Source: Paragonimus westermani
Taxonomy: Eukaryota; Platyhelminthes; Trematoda; Plagiorchiida; Troglotrematidae
DNA: 64,000 nt
NCBI GenBank assembly: GCA_008508345.1
Contig: QNGE01001024.1
Coordinates: forward strand, 135,877 to 199,876
Direction of reading: 5' to 3'
In this document: in pieces, positions 38,210 to 49,900 of the stretch
Numbering within the stretch: the stretch's first letter is position 1
Layout of the letters: every line of letters begins with the position of its first letter
Translations under genes and position numbers: made by a program
The notes under the pieces: model-generated
The model's input: only the letters and a program-made list of their open reading frames with translations
Database searches by the model: none
What the model was told of the DNA's origin: nothing

Positions 38210-39430
38210 TTGTCTGCTGTATCATATTATTGTGGCATTCTTGAGGCCCCTAGAGCCGAGCAGAGACCATGCCCAGGGATAGCTGTAGGGACGGTGGCAG
38301 CCCCACCGGAGAAAACGGAGTGTGTATCTAAACTTCTTAACCTTGTCCCAACTATAACTCGTTGTCCGCTTAAGCGAAAGTTAGTGATGAATGACAGCCT
38401 TATTGAAGAGGACTTGCGTCTAAATGAAGAGGAGCTAAAGTTTATGAGGGCACAACTAGAATTTCGCAAGAGGTTGAAGGAAAGGTCTGACTTTGGTAAT
38501 ACTGATGAGCCGACGGAGAGGGTGGATGCAAACGTCATCCCATCTGTCTCGTCATATAGACCTACTTACGGGTTCCAAGGGTGCCCCATGGAACAGTATA
38601 TGCGCAATTTTATTTATCAAGGTGGGCCTCCAAAAATCGAGCTAGAATCCTGTGAGGGGTCGCGCATGAAATTCCATAGCTTCATGCGAAAGTTTGAACT
38701 CAACGTGGCTAACAGATTAAGTGACGAATGACAGAGATTGTCTTACCTTATTTGTTATTGTGAGGGTCGAGCTAAGGCAGCTATCGATCATTGCGCAGTG
38801 CTGTCCAGCGAAGTAGGACATACCGAGGCGACCGGAATATTAATGCGACGATTTGGAAGGCCGCATGAGACTATTCAGGCCATCACCAGGGACGTTTTTA
38901 GCGGTCCGAGGCTCTCCATGGGAGACACTGAGCGTCTTCAGCGTTTAGCCACTCAAATGGCGGGTTGTCAGTTGACGCTGTCCCAACTGAACCATCCGTA
39001 TGAGCTGGGTTGTCCAACCGACCTTCCACGTATCGTGGATAGACTTCCTCGCCAACTGCAAGAGAAGTGGGCGGAAGGGGCTGACTCCGTTATAAACGCT
39101 GGTAAGGTGCCTTCTTTCAACGACTTACTTGAGTTTATAAAGAGGCGGATCTCGAGTTCTAGTAACCTATATGGTCATCTCATCGCCCGTTTAGTCCAGG
39201 GCTGCATTAGTAGAAATGAGACCGCGCGCTACCGCGAGAATACTCAACGGCGGCCGCATGTGCCAACCGTCGTCGGAGTGATAAATAAGCCACACCAATG
39301 CGCAGTATGTGATGACGATCATGATTTGTCGACATGCCGGCGATTTGAAAGCATGTCATTAGAAGGCAGACGCGAAGGTCTAAGAAAGTGTAAACGATGC
39401 TTCGTTTGCCTATTACCAAACCACACAGCA
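38210..39430 (+). pseudogene. BEL/Pao gag with zinc knuckles, one nonsense codon
   Basis: Two frames in the same phase are separated only by a TGA at 38,729-38,731. The 5' part is charged and helical (NEEELKFMRAQLEFRKRLKERS, about residues 70-95). The Pao gag (DUF1759-type) region follows, with KFHSFMRKFELNVANRLSDE before the stop and SYLICYCEGRAKAAIDHC after it, continuing to RIVDRLPRQLQEKWAEGAD. Two Cys-His clusters lie near 39,297 (CAVC, then His and Cys) and 39,398 (CX2CX4HX4C, CFVCLLPNHTAKFC), consistent with RNA-packaging zinc knuckles. Structural role: capsid-like protein that packages element RNA. The frame is otherwise open for over 1 kb, so this part is younger-looking than the LINEs nearby. 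The start codon is uncertain. Confidence 0.85.
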
Positions 39431-39559
39431 AAGTTTTGCAGAGTCGCTATACAGTGTTCACGGTCTCTACGTAGAGGGCGAATTCATAACCTGATGCACG
39501 CAGACCCGGCGCCTTCTGGAACTGAGGTCGGAGTGAAGGAATCAAGCTGTGGAGCCACC

Positions 39560-40099
39560 TCTTGGCATAAGAGAGGTGTTCGTCTAGGTTTTGTGCCTGT
39601 CAGATTAATTGGGGCAGTCGGGACAGTCGAAACGTATGCCCTTCTGAATAACGGGTTCGATACCACACACACAGATGAGTCTTTAGCCGGGCGACTAAGA
39701 CTACCAACATATGAACGAACGCTTGGTACCCGTACATTGAATAAGACCGCTAGTATCGAATGCTGAGAGCTGAGTTTGAAAGTTGAATCTTCAAATGATG
39801 GGAGTAGGATCAGAGTCGACAAGGCCTTCACCATCACGGGTCTTCCGGTTGAACGGGTAGAAGCCATATCCGGGGATAATGTTCGGCGGTGGCCTCATTT
39901 GGCCGGTCCGCTCATCACCTCGTTGGGAGAAGGTAAAGTTGGTCTACTAATAGGTTGTGACGGGCCGGAAGCACATTTAGTAATAGATCAGTGGGCAGCA
40001 ATCAATGGCCAGCCATACGCCGTAAAAACCATTCTGTGCTGGACCATGTTAGGTCCATGTCACTCTCAGCAAACAGCAAGGCTGAAGTTCATTGGTTAA
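39560..40099 (+). pseudogene. BEL/Pao aspartic protease region (active site altered)
   Basis: This is the pepsin-like protease (DUF1758-type) region that follows gag in Pao elements. GFVPVRLIGAVGTVETYALLNNGFDTT near 39,588-39,668 corresponds to the active-site loop, usually LLDxGS. Here it reads LLNNGF, so the expected catalytic Asp is Asn. A TGA at 39,764-39,766 interrupts the frame, which resumes in phase at 39,776. KVGLLIGCDGPEAHLV near 39,936 and QPYAVKTILCWTMLGP (40,011-40,060) are the hallmark end of the domain just before the RT linker. A frameshift follows at about 40,060-40,100. The enzyme would process the polyprotein, and is probably inactive here. Confidence 0.82.
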
Positions 40100-41225
40100 G
40101 GGGTACTGAGCTAGCACGATTGGTTCAGAGTATGGTCGACCTAGAGTTTGTCGAGAGCAGACTTTCTGGAGAGGCGGTCCATTCGTGTGATGATCAGAGA
40201 TCTGAGCGTATTGTAGAGTCCACAGTTGCGCTCAAGGACGGTCGGTATGTGATTGGCTTGTCATGGCGGTTCAACAGTCAAAGCCGCCCCGGTAACCAAT
40301 GGTTCGCTCGGAAACGTCTGAATTTATTAAGTAGGGGACGTTCCCACGATACTGAATTGGCACGTAAATATACCGAGATTATAAAGGCACACGTGGCCAG
40401 AGGTTATATATCCAGGGTTGACACCAGCGAGGATGAGACCCTTCGCCGGTGTTACTTGCCTCATTACCCGGTGTTGCATTCGAATAAACCTGGGAAGGTG
40501 CTGATAATATTCGATTGCGCAGCGAAATACAAGGACACCTCTTTGAACAAAGTCCTGCTGCAGGAGCCAGTCCTGACGAACAACCTATTGGGTGTGTTGT
40601 CATGGTTCCGAAAGGGTTTGATAGCCCTATCCTCAGATATAGAGGAAATGTTTTACAGGTGAAGGTCCCTAAAAGCGACCGGTGGGCATTGAGCTTTCTT
40701 TGGTGGAGTAATGAACCAGTGTGTGACTCACCGGATACGTACGAGATTATGGTTCACCCATTCGGGGCGACTTCTTCGCTCCTTTGCGCGTCATATACAC
40801 TCAGGAGGACTGCAACTGATAATGGGCATCGACTTAACGTGCTGGCCAGCCAAACTGCGTTTGAGGATTTCTACGTTGTCGACTGCACTGTCTCAGTGGA
40901 TACTCTTGAAGATGCTAGATGTGCAGCGTCTGATTTGCGCGAAATGCTTCTTCTGGGTGGATTAAAATGGTGAAGTGGAATTCTAAACTGGTAGCGGCGC
41001 TGTTGGATATACCACCGAACGGATGGGCAACTGTGTCGTCAGCACTGGACCTAAGTGATCAGTCACCAGAAGGTCCTTGGAGTCCAGTGGCACATATCGG
41101 AAGACTGTTCTAGGTTTCGTTTATCTTTACCGGAGAAACCATCCACTCGGAGAGGCTTAGCCTGTGTCGCCTGGGTGCACGACCCATTGGGGTCAATTTT
41201 TCCGGTTGTTCTTCGCGGTCGGAAG
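40100..41225 (+). pseudogene. BEL/Pao reverse transcriptase (frameshifted, YVVD box)
   Basis: The 39,991-40,662 frame carries the RT N-terminal part: YLPHYPVLHSNKPGKVLIIF then DCAAKYKDTSLNKVLLQEP, and LSWFRKGLIALSSDIEEMF (first palm Asp present). A frameshift near 40,640 leads to 40,515-40,973 with WALSFLWW, MVHPFGATSSLLCASYTLRR and the catalytic box at 40,872-40,883. The box reads YVVD instead of YVDD, so an active-site Asp is lost. After a stop, LGVQWHISEDCSRFRLSLPE and WVHDPLGSIFPVVLRGRKLL (to about 41,228) give the RT-RNase H connection, where the family has YDPLG. Three frame changes and the lost Asp mark it as inactive. Confidence 0.88.
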
Positions 41226-41560
41226 TTACTCCATGGCGGTCGATGGCGACACATTCCGTCCGAGTTAAACCTTGTGGACATAGCTTCGCGAGAAACCTGT
41301 GATGGTAGTTCTCGAGAAATTTGCACGTAACTTAGTGGTCTAGTATTTCTATGGGGACTTGAGAATATGTGGCCACCGGACGAGCCGCTCAAGCCGATTC
41401 AAGCTGAGGAACCCGAATTAAAGAAGGTGTTAACAGTATTCAGTGGTAGCAGCGCGCGATGCTATGTAGAACCTGTTTCACGCTACTTTATTTGGAACGC
41501 TCTACTCCGTGCGGTATCGTGGTTAGAACGTTGCAAGAGTTATTTCACTTGCATGTAGAC
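41226..41560 (+). pseudogene. BEL/Pao pre-integrase remnant fused by deletion
   Basis: Directly after RGRKLLHGG the frame reads WRHIPSELNLVDIASRETCD (about 41,238-41,298). In Pao elements this W..VPSE.NPADIASRG motif lies far downstream, at the end of RNase H. The whole RNase H domain is therefore missing, in frame. Further on, YFIWNALLRAVSWLERCKSYF (41,483-41,550) matches the stretch before the integrase zinc-binding module. A stop ends the frame at 41,558. Confidence 0.75.
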
Positions 41561-41714
41561 CGGTCGATAGTGTTCTATTATGCTGGGTCTTTTGCGTGAG
41601 TTAGAACTTGACCCGACTTGTGAATCCATCGTATGAGTGGAGAAACAAAGCTTCTTTGGTAAGGGGTGCACGGAACACTCCAAAGGCCAGCGGAATACGT
41701 TAGCCCGACTATAG

Positions 41715-41900
41715 CCTGTCACCACAAACGATGTGAAGGTTGGTGATCTTGTTCTACTGACTTGAGACCCTCGGCCCGTAGGCGTTTGGCTCAAAGCCAT
41801 GGTAAGCGAAGTAGCAAAGGGTGCCGACGGTCACGTCCGCGATGTATACTTGAGACTAGAGTGCGGCACGGTCAGGAGAGACATAAGATCTCCTCGAAGG
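41715..41900 (+). pseudogene. BEL/Pao integrase C-terminal domain
   Basis: NDVKVGDLVLLT (near 41,727) followed after a stop by DPRPVGVWLKAMVSEVAKGADGHVRDVYLR matches the DUF5641-type C-terminal domain of Pao integrases (VGDLVL..., RP.G.WP.A.V.EV.PG.DG.VR.V). It sits only about 160 bp after the pre-integrase remnant, so the catalytic core with its DDE residues is deleted. Confidence 0.8.
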
Positions 41901-42019
41901 AGCAAAGGATAGCGGCAGCGTCAGCGAGTAAGACTCAGGTGCAACGGAACCAGTCCACGGTACACATTCAACACGCAGCCACATGAGTGTTGGGAAACCA
42001 TGATGGTTTCGGGGGCGGT

Positions 42020-42300
42020 TGTTGGGGTAGCTGCTTGCGTGAGTGCTCGATGATTGTTATGCGTTAATAGAACATCGGTGGCCACGTTCCCTGCCCTATT
42101 TATTCCCTTCTCATTTATTTGTCTCCTTACATTGGAATCCTTTATGCCGATTACGAACCTTTCTTACAATCTGACGCTACCGCTCAAGTTACGCGCGTGA
42201 CAAACCATTTCTCCCGTGAATGTTGATGTGGATGTATTAATAAATCTTAGTACCGTTTGCTTGTAAGAGCTTGTTTCCGCATAGTTTTTCTTCGTTAATT
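42020..42300 (+). repeat. Probable 3' LTR of the BEL/Pao element
   Basis: A G-rich tract (GGGGGCGG at 42,011-42,018), as expected of a polypurine tract, is followed by TGTTGGGG, a usual LTR start. A TATTTATT stretch lies near 42,098 and an AATAAA signal at 42,239-42,244. The 3' boundary is not determined, and no second copy of this sequence exists upstream in the window, so LTR status is inferred from position and composition. Confidence 0.45.
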
Positions 42301-42413
42301 TCCCTTGCTGAACCTTTGTTTATACGTACCCTGGTTTCATTTTTGCTCGACCGCTTCGCCATTAGGTGCCTGTTGCATTTGATCATATTTACGTGAATCG
42401 TTAATTTCGGAAC

Positions 42414-42797
42414 TTGTATATTTGGTGGATTCAATATCGAGGTTTGTTGTTGTCTTCCACTATTTCATGTACCATATTATTTTTAGACAGTTTCACCTCA
42501 TTGATAGGGAACTCGCCAATACCGTCTTCCTTTTTGGATCCGATTCGGTTACTTGATGGGCTAAGAATTTATAGACGCCCTTTACTTACAGACGCGACTA
42601 ACGTTGCGAGAAGACTAGGCGTTACTCGAACAACCACTAGACGTCCGGGATTAACAGCCACCACACTGGAAAACCGAGGCACCTACCTCCATATAATACA
42701 TCATTTTCGCGAGCTACCCCTCAGACTTATGTTTCCGATATCTTGTCCCGGACCTATGCGAGAGGTTTTCGTCAAACTCCGGCTACGGGGCTCGTGA
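42414..42797 (+). other. Unassigned 127-codon open frame
   Basis: An open frame after the BEL element encodes an Arg-, Leu- and Thr-rich peptide without a recognised domain. The stretch 42,300-44,010 around it is otherwise without recognisable content. It could be LTR-derived, part of another element's ORF1 or chance. Confidence 0.2.
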
Positions 42798-44009
42798 AAT
42801 CTACCGACATATCGAGTTGGCCGTCATCATTCGTCAGGATAGAAAGGGATTTTTCGTCGAGGATGACTGTGAAGAAGTGTATGGGAATCAAATCACCGCG
42901 GAGTCGTTGAAATCCAATTGGATGTAACTTAAGAACCTTACATTGCAACTAGTCGACGACATTTCCCATGCCCATGATTAATTTCGTACCTGCGCACCCG
43001 ACACGGTCAACATCGAATACGTCTTTCTTCCGGCCGGCATGCCCGAGTAGGGTCCTTACATATATTCCATAAAGCGATTAAAACGCTCCAGTGTTTGTGC
43101 CGGTGGAAAGTGCGCCTCATCATCGTGAATGTGGCAAATCCCATTTCAGCGGACATCTCTTGACAATACGCAAAAGATCAGTGAGACGACATCAAGTTGC
43201 GTAATGCCTGGTCTGCTGAATGCACTACAAATAACACAAGAATAGCCAGGGTACCCACCGAGTGACGAGTAAAGGTCTCCAATCGTTTCATCAGCGTTTA
43301 CTCACGTCAAGATGAATCTGTAGTGCACAGGGGCCACCGAAATCCCAGATTTTCATGTCAATGGCTTATAGAACACAGTTGCAGAATGTATAGTTCGAAA
43401 AACCACTGATATGGATAAGAGTTATGGCATGTTGTCCGGACACAGAGAAATTGCTAGCACACAAATTTACGGATCATGGACACGCAGCACAGATCGTAAC
43501 GATACCTAAAACTCTGTATGAAAAGAGAAGGCCTTGATCCTCAGGCGAAGTTGTATTTGCTCACAAAATAAATTTGCATATTTTGACAAGTAAGCGGGCC
43601 GCTTTCACTCCGAACTAACAATGGGGCAAAATGGAGACATCAGGGGACAGAGATCTTCTAAACTTTGAGTTCTAGCAGTAGTCCTTCAAAAGGAAGCAAC
43701 GCAAGCAAGCATGAACCGAAGGCCCAGCATGCTGTGCATACGACTCGTACGAACGAAAGCTGAAAAGGCGACACCAGCACATGAGCACGATCTGTTACAC
43801 GATTCAAATCTGATCTGTACGCGCTTGCTGATCTCAGCTGCACAAGTTTCCAGAGACTTGGAAGAATCCCGCTTTAATTGAAGCATCAAAAGTGGAATGG
43901 GTAGGCCAGAGAGCGAGGAGGAACATGGGGTGGAATAAAGCTTCAGCAGGTTATGGTGGGAGAAATAAAACTCAAATTCAACCCACTTCACGAAGGTAGC
44001 CCTGGGTAC

Positions 44010-44371
44010 GAGCTGTTTTTGATGGGAATAGACTTTCCTCAACATCTCCCGTTTGAGATGGCAGTCGTCCGTAGCACTGACCCTCAGGGGGCCTCAACAG
44101 AAACCTCAAGGTTTGATGCGGTTCTAACTCCAAAAGTTCTAGTATCTAGAATAAAGGCAATGCAGCAAATAACCCTTTCTCTGGATTTCATAGCTGTTTT
44201 TGATGGGAATAGACTTTCCTCAACATCTCCCGTTTGAGATGGCAGTCGTCCGTAGCACTGACCCTCAGGGGGCCTCAACAGAAACCTCAAGGTTTGATGC
44301 GGTTCTAACTCCAAAAGTTCTAGTATCTAGAATAAAGGCAATGCAGCAAATAACCCTTTCTCTGGATTTCA
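44010..44371. repeat. Perfect 181-bp tandem duplication in LINE RT
   Basis: Positions 44,010-44,190 and 44,191-44,371 are identical as far as I can read, base for base, before diverging at 44,372 (CAAG against TAGC). On the minus strand each copy encodes RT text including DTRTFGVRTASNL and a GSVL stretch preceded by a stop (family VPQGSVLG). The duplication thus repeats one RT motif twice. Zero divergence inside a heavily decayed LINE means that the duplication is much younger than the insertion. Confidence 0.92.
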
Positions 44372-44870
44372 CAAGTTTGTTTCCGAGTGGGTGATGCGGA
44401 ATACGGCCAAAAGCAAATGTCAAAGACGATAGCACCCGAGATTAGGCTTATGTCTTTCGCCTCTAACAAGCTGTCCATGAAGATAAGTAAGCTGGTTATG
44501 CATGGTGGGCCAGGAGGGAAGCCATGCTGGGCGAAGGAAAGAGGATTACTTAATAAGGAGTGCATGGGAATCGCGCGCTATAGTAAGTGCCCGATCATCT
44601 TGTATGAAATCCTTTAAGGACTGGTTGGCCGACAACCACCCAGGGAGTGCCCATCACTCGTTGTAAAGATGGGTGTAGCCGTGGCTTTATTTTACACACT
44701 ACGGAGAATGGCATTCCGGAGCGTTTGCTTGAACATCTTGTAGAGGGGTTCTGCCAGATTAGAGGCTGTCTTTTTCGGAAACCTGGAATGGCTCTTTTTA
44801 AGGACCAAGCGCAATGCATGAAATAACACTTAATGCAGAAAATTCAGCAACAAGAAGTGGATGCTGAAAT
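44372..44870 (-). pseudogene. LINE reverse transcriptase N-terminal half, minus strand
   Basis: From about 44,757 downward the minus strand reads LAEPLYKMFKQTLRNAILRS, then ATATPIFTTSDGHSLGGCRP, HSLLSNPLSFAQHGFPPGPP and CITSLLIFMDSLLEAKDISL, ending with ISGAIVFDICF near 44,410. This is the RT fingers up to the first palm motif, in the order found in CR1-like proteins. Stops interrupt at least three places, and a frame change lies inside the palm motif. The sequence passes directly into the duplicated segment at 44,371. Confidence 0.85.
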
Positions 44871-45439
44871 TTCCGCAGCGGTAGACTGAGGTAACATCTT
44901 GTCAGCACAACGTTGTGGGCTGCCGAATAGTACTCTCAGATAACTTGGTCATCGCTAGTGGTTAAGAGGAATTCTTATCTACACGCATTCTCAGAGAAAG
45001 ATCTGAAGGCTGATTGTGTCCCCAGTCGGTACAAATTCTGAAATGAGAAGTTGTGTTTGCGTATGCTTTTAAGAGGACCATTTCTTGTTCGAGTCTAGTG
45101 TGAAAGCGGATTTCTCGTGTATACCTGTTCCAAACAGTGTGAAAAGCTTTGGGTTTTTCAGGTATCTCGCATGCCTAATTTTAGGGCATGACTGAGAACC
45201 CGCATCAAGTGGATGACGTATTCTACACCGAAGACGTCAGCGATACATGTCAGTTCATGGGTCACGCTGCACGAATGAATCGTCCGCTTTCAGAACTATG
45301 GCTCAAAATGACTGACAGTTCTGATACAGATAACCATGTCCTAGAAAGTTTACTAAGACACCGAAGTTAGGCTGACTGAAATTTCTTGTCGTAAATTTTT
45401 TCGTTTGTTATTGTGTCGGGCATTATAAAAGGTGAAGGG

Positions 45440-46062
45440 CGTGCAAAGAGTGGTTGCTGTGTTTAAGTGGCGATTTCATGGTCACCCCACCTATCGTGCG
45501 TCCCTCGCTGGTTATCAGGTCCAGAAAAGTGGAAATCTGACTAGAACGGTGCCGTGTCGGTGTGCCGACTCGTTGTGCCTGCGCTATATGTTGTGTCAAC
45601 ATTCCTAAGGCAGTCCAGAATCTTGTCTTATTTCTGGATAGAAGCCGATGCACAGCTTATCTTGGGAAGGCTGAAGTCACCCGGATTATGCGGATGGAAA
45701 AAGCTCTATAATCCTAGGGAGTCATCCAAGAAAAGCATCATCATCCGAAGCGTTGGACGAAGAACGGTGAATAACCCTCACCGGCAGTGACTCTTGGCCA
45801 CTCAATTGTAGTCAAAGCCAGAGGAGGATCGAAATTTCCAGGTTAGGGTGGGAGCTGGGAGATTCTATCAGAGAACTATCGAGAGACCTTCGTCTTCCTC
45901 CGAGCGGAATCAGCCCGGTAAACTGATTATCAGTGGACTCCGTCCGATCTCACTGATATCATCTGTTAACCACGTCTGAGTGAAAGCAAAGATGTGCGGT
46001 TTAGTTCCACGAATTAACTGCCTGATTTCCGGTAACATATAGAACAAACCCCGCTAGTTCGT
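45440..46062 (-). pseudogene. LINE endonuclease domain (broken), minus strand
   Basis: LPEIRQLIRGTKPHIFAFTQ then TWLTDDIS (46,040-45,955) is the N-terminal endonuclease strand with the metal-binding Glu region altered to FTQTWL (usual ITETWL). RVIHRSSSNASDDDAFL near 45,780 corresponds to IYRSPSS. NPGDFSLPKISC near 45,680 retains the GDF catalytic motif. GTPTRHRSSQISTFLDLITSEG and LKHSNHSLHAL (45,560-45,450) match the APTR..Q.SLLDLVIT and SDHS motifs, with Asp of the SDH motif changed to Asn. Stops and frameshifts separate the pieces. Confidence 0.83.
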
Positions 46063-46919
46063 GTGCACTCACTCAAAGGAGAAGTATTCGTTTATTTTTG
46101 CACGAACAGAGCAAGAGATTGTGGGTAAGAGCTTGGGTTGGTCTGCCGGCTCTTCTTTGCGGCTCCAGCCACATCACCGTTTGTGCACACGTTGATAACC
46201 CTGAAGAGTGCTTGACCAACGTTCTCGGTAATGCAAATTGCCGCTTCTTCATCCCAGCCATTTTCTAGCTTCTTGGAGGAGGCTTGGAAAATCCATCCAC
46301 AAAAATCTTTGACTCCTTCGCCTGCTGAGAGCGAGCCATCTATGCAAATAATGTGTGACGTGTTGTCTGGCCACTATTGGAAAAACCCAACGGAGCACGG
46401 GAGGTGCACCAGTCGTTCTGCTCGCGTTCTAGTCACTGAAAGCGATAATTATTTGCACAGCCGTTCGGTAGACTTTGGGATGGGTGACGCAAAAGACGGA
46501 GTCCAAACCATTCCAAAATTCCCAGCGCTTGCTGCTGTACTTGATGAGTTGACCGTCGGGTTATCGTCCACAGATACTGCGGAGACGGAAACTGGAACTT
46601 CAGTCTCCAACTGCAGCTTCCGGTCTGTCATGGTCCTGGCTATGGTTTCGGTTTCCTGACCACGCATCTAGCTCGTTTGCACAGAGCGACCAAAGGACAT
46701 GCTCTTGGGTTGACGACGGCAGGTTTCAAAGCCATTTTTCTAAGCGCTGCCTCGGGGCTAGAGGTAGGACGACCAGAAAGTCAAGTGACATTTTGGCTGG
46801 TTTGGCACAAGGGATATTCACGAGCACGGAGTTTATGACATCCGGGGAGAAAGAAGTTGTCAGGAGTGACCCGGCTGGCTCGTTTGGAGGAGTGGTGATG
46901 GGAGAGCGACCCATAGTGC

Positions 46920-49900
46920 AACGTTTTCCATCCTAGGACCTTATTTTGCCTTTTTATCACGATTATATCTGTGTCGTCAAGAGGGCAGATGTCTTCTTGT
47001 TGACTGCGGCATCAGAGAACGCTCGTGCACTGTACTTATCCGGAGGATACAATTATCAGTGCATTTTATATAGCCTTCGAACACTTCACCATCCTAATCC
47101 TTTTGCAAGAAATAGAACGAGATACACAGTTAAGAAGAGCCGCACATTCGCGGCCGCGGGTTTCCTGCGTCGTTTCGCTTTCTACAAAGCGCGTGGCCAT
47201 GCAGGGGCAAAGTGGTGCCTTGGCTGTAGATAGACTGAATAGTTGAGGAGGCCGGCCTCTTGTACTGGTATTCACTGGGGTCGATATACTTAAAGTGATA
47301 CCACTTCCGGCACTGGGTATTAAATACCATTTTTCACGAATGTTCTGCACCCGTATCGGTCACGAGTGCTTGCTGTCTCGGTGGATGTATGTTGGATCCC
47401 AGTACCGCTGCATGAGCATGTGACACTGTCAATAAGAACAAAGTATTATAAAAATAGAACGTTTCTGACAATTCGGAACGACGACACTGCAATACAATAC
47501 GTATCAAGCTAATGTTAGTCGATAAACGATAAAGGCAATCTTATATAATTTTCTATCCACAGGTCGCCAGCAGAGCAACAGTATGAATTGAACATGAGAG
47601 GAAGGAAGTTTGAATCAGATTTCAAGTCACCGCGAGGTGTCGGCGATTGCGGGTTTCTGGGTTTCTACGGGTTGTTTGCAACTCCTAAGAAATCTCCAAC
47701 TGGTTAGTTACCCGTTCTTGAATGGTACGAACAACGGTTTCAGCCAGGAAAAACCATGGGTTGCAAGCTACCGACGCCAACGTTTTGAACAGGGGCATGG
47801 ATACAGTTGATGATTGGGCCGATACAAAGAGAAAACGGCATGGTACAAGAGCTCTGTTATCCAAATCAGGCACTCACAAGTACGCTGCACACTGGTTCTC
47901 ATCAACAGGGAGTAAAGTCAGGCACACACTTGCTGACGGGCTAAAAGGCAACAAATGCTGGGTCTCAGTATTTGGCTGACCAAAATAAGGCAAGACAGTA
48001 GTGACAAAGATCTTAGTAATTTCGATTTCCGCCTGAAGTAACAAGAGATGAATCCGGAATTTGTGAGGAACTGTGTTTTATTCACGATAGCTCAAGTAAT
48101 CACAGTCTGTAACTAAGTTCTTTGACGCAGTCCAACTTGAATGCATAAAGGGAACGTGGAAGAGATCTGCCATATAAATCGACAGAACAGAAAAACAATC
48201 AAGAGCGCAGCGAACGGCTTCTCTTAACTTTGGAAGAATTTTGGGGATGTTTTTGGAGCAAAACTTCTTTTGACAGATTTGGTGGCAGGTTACTTTGCAA
48301 CGAATTCTAACTTGATCAGTTCAGATCAGTTTTTTATTGGTGCGGACCACCGACCGTATTTTACCTTAGAACTACCAGAGTTTATCTCTAGTCAAGTTTC
48401 ACACATGTACCGACGTGACACCACAGGTGCACCGTAAATCAGAAGTGTGTTGTTATGAATCTGCTAACCATCTCCAACCCGTCCACGCCAACGCCATATG
48501 ACCTATTCTGACGATCTTTGCTCAATACACCGCTTTTTTGTTGTCGTAGATTCTTGCGGAAACGTTAGACTCACATCTTGTCTCATGGCTTATACCATGT
48601 AGGTTTCCGGTCTCCGTGACCATAGTATATTTTTGTTACAGTCTGCGTTATGGTATATTCTGGTTAACACATAACCCGTTTATGACGGAAAGTACCTGAA
48701 GGTATTGAAATCTGCGGTTGGGTGACGATAAAATGAGACAACCATGAATATTGGGAGATATCCCGGTGGTGCCGCCTAGGGATTTGAAAATCACCGAGTT
48801 CCGTGAGGGCAATGATCAGGAGACTTGAAATTTGCTTTTTTCCAAACATTAATCGGTTTTTCCTTCATTCGACGCGGAGATCGAAATTATCAATGCTTGG
48901 CTTCGTGAAGGAGTATATGTGTTTTCTTGTGAAGAAGTTTTTCGTGGTTGATTAATAGTTAGCCGCCCCATGTTGATGAATGATTTGTTATATATAAATT
49001 TGGTTGGGTATGCCTTGATACACATTCCGTGTGTCTAGTGCAGAAGAAGTCGATTTCATGCTACACCCCATTTTAGGTGATGGATTACTCAAAACTCCCT
49101 AGAGATGTCTTCGGGGATTAAGAATTATCACGCTTCAGCAAATTTGAAAGTTGTGTAGATAGACACATGAAGGATTACAGTGTTTTACACGTGCATGATT
49201 CACACAGAAACCAGACATTGGACGCTCGAAGTAAGGTGAGATGTAGGTGTGATTACTACTGAGTTTGTATGGTAGATGGCTTACAGGGGCATAAACTACG
49301 ACCGACGAAGAAGTGAAGGCCGTGGAATGCGATGTGTTTAGTGAGTTCAGTTCGCATACTTCCCACTGCCCAGTTCTCGTGGCGTATTTCACCAATCATT
49401 GTTACTCGTCGTAAGGAGGAAAGCCAGGTTGGTCGTTACCACTTTTGCATTGAAGTACAATCACGACCTAACTGCCTTCCCATACGATGTGCATCCAATA
49501 AATCATCGGCTCATTGAAAGCAAAGCGAACGGCTCGAGGCATCCGTCCGAGTACAGTACTACAACTGTTGAGTTGAATTAGTATGCTGCGGATGTTTATG
49601 TTAGGTATATAACGACCATGAATATTTGCCAAAACCGTCATCGGCTGAAATCTCCGACGACAAGTAAGTGGGTCTGCGAGCAGTAATGTTGCGGAAAACC
49701 AGCCACAACTTCTGAGCCATATAGAGAAATGCGGCTTACCGCGTAACGCTAAGGACAACAATAATAGTTGCGCGCAATTATTTCGGGCGGGAGCGGCAAG
49801 TGCGCTTGTTCATAGGTATTCGGGATGTGGTAAATGTCGATGCCATGCAGGAAACAAACCACTGCGAGTTGGTTCTCCACTTGTTCACATTTGTCGCTGT

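Larger units (their letters stand above)
38210..42300 (+). mobile_element. BEL/Pao LTR retrotransposon, internally deleted
   Basis: Reading on +: gag with zinc knuckles, a Pao-type protease, reverse transcriptase, a short piece of the region before integrase, then the integrase C-terminal domain and a probable 3' LTR. RNase H and the integrase catalytic core are missing through internal deletions (junctions near 41,230 and between 41,555 and 41,715). No 5' LTR copy of the 42,020 sequence is found upstream. The element cannot be autonomous. The span of about 4 kb compares with roughly 6 kb or more for intact family members (general knowledge). The individual parts are listed below. Confidence 0.85.
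44010..46062 (-). mobile_element. CR1-like LINE fragment, minus strand
   Basis: Endonuclease and the first half of RT are recognisable on the minus strand from 46,062 down to about 44,370, and a tandemly duplicated RT segment runs to 44,010. The text is close to the + strand CR1-like LINE at 35.0-37.4 kb (compare FTQRGFLPNRSYITNTLVF there with FAQHGFPPGPPCITSLLIF here). The palm catalytic box and C-terminus are not found downstream (below 44,010), so it is 3' truncated or unrecognisable there. Minus-strand frames at 46,449-46,914 may be its ORF1 remnant, on position only. Confidence 0.8.

Noticed and set aside
43953..44394. Plus-strand frames with a repeated MGIDFPQHLPFEM peptide as a real repeat protein
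   Set aside because: They are shadows of the minus-strand RT, and the repetition is the 181-bp DNA duplication.
46231..46659. Plus-strand 142-codon frame as a host gene
   Set aside because: It overlaps minus-strand frames in the place of the ORF1 of a minus-strand LINE and shows no domain, so it is probably a shadow.
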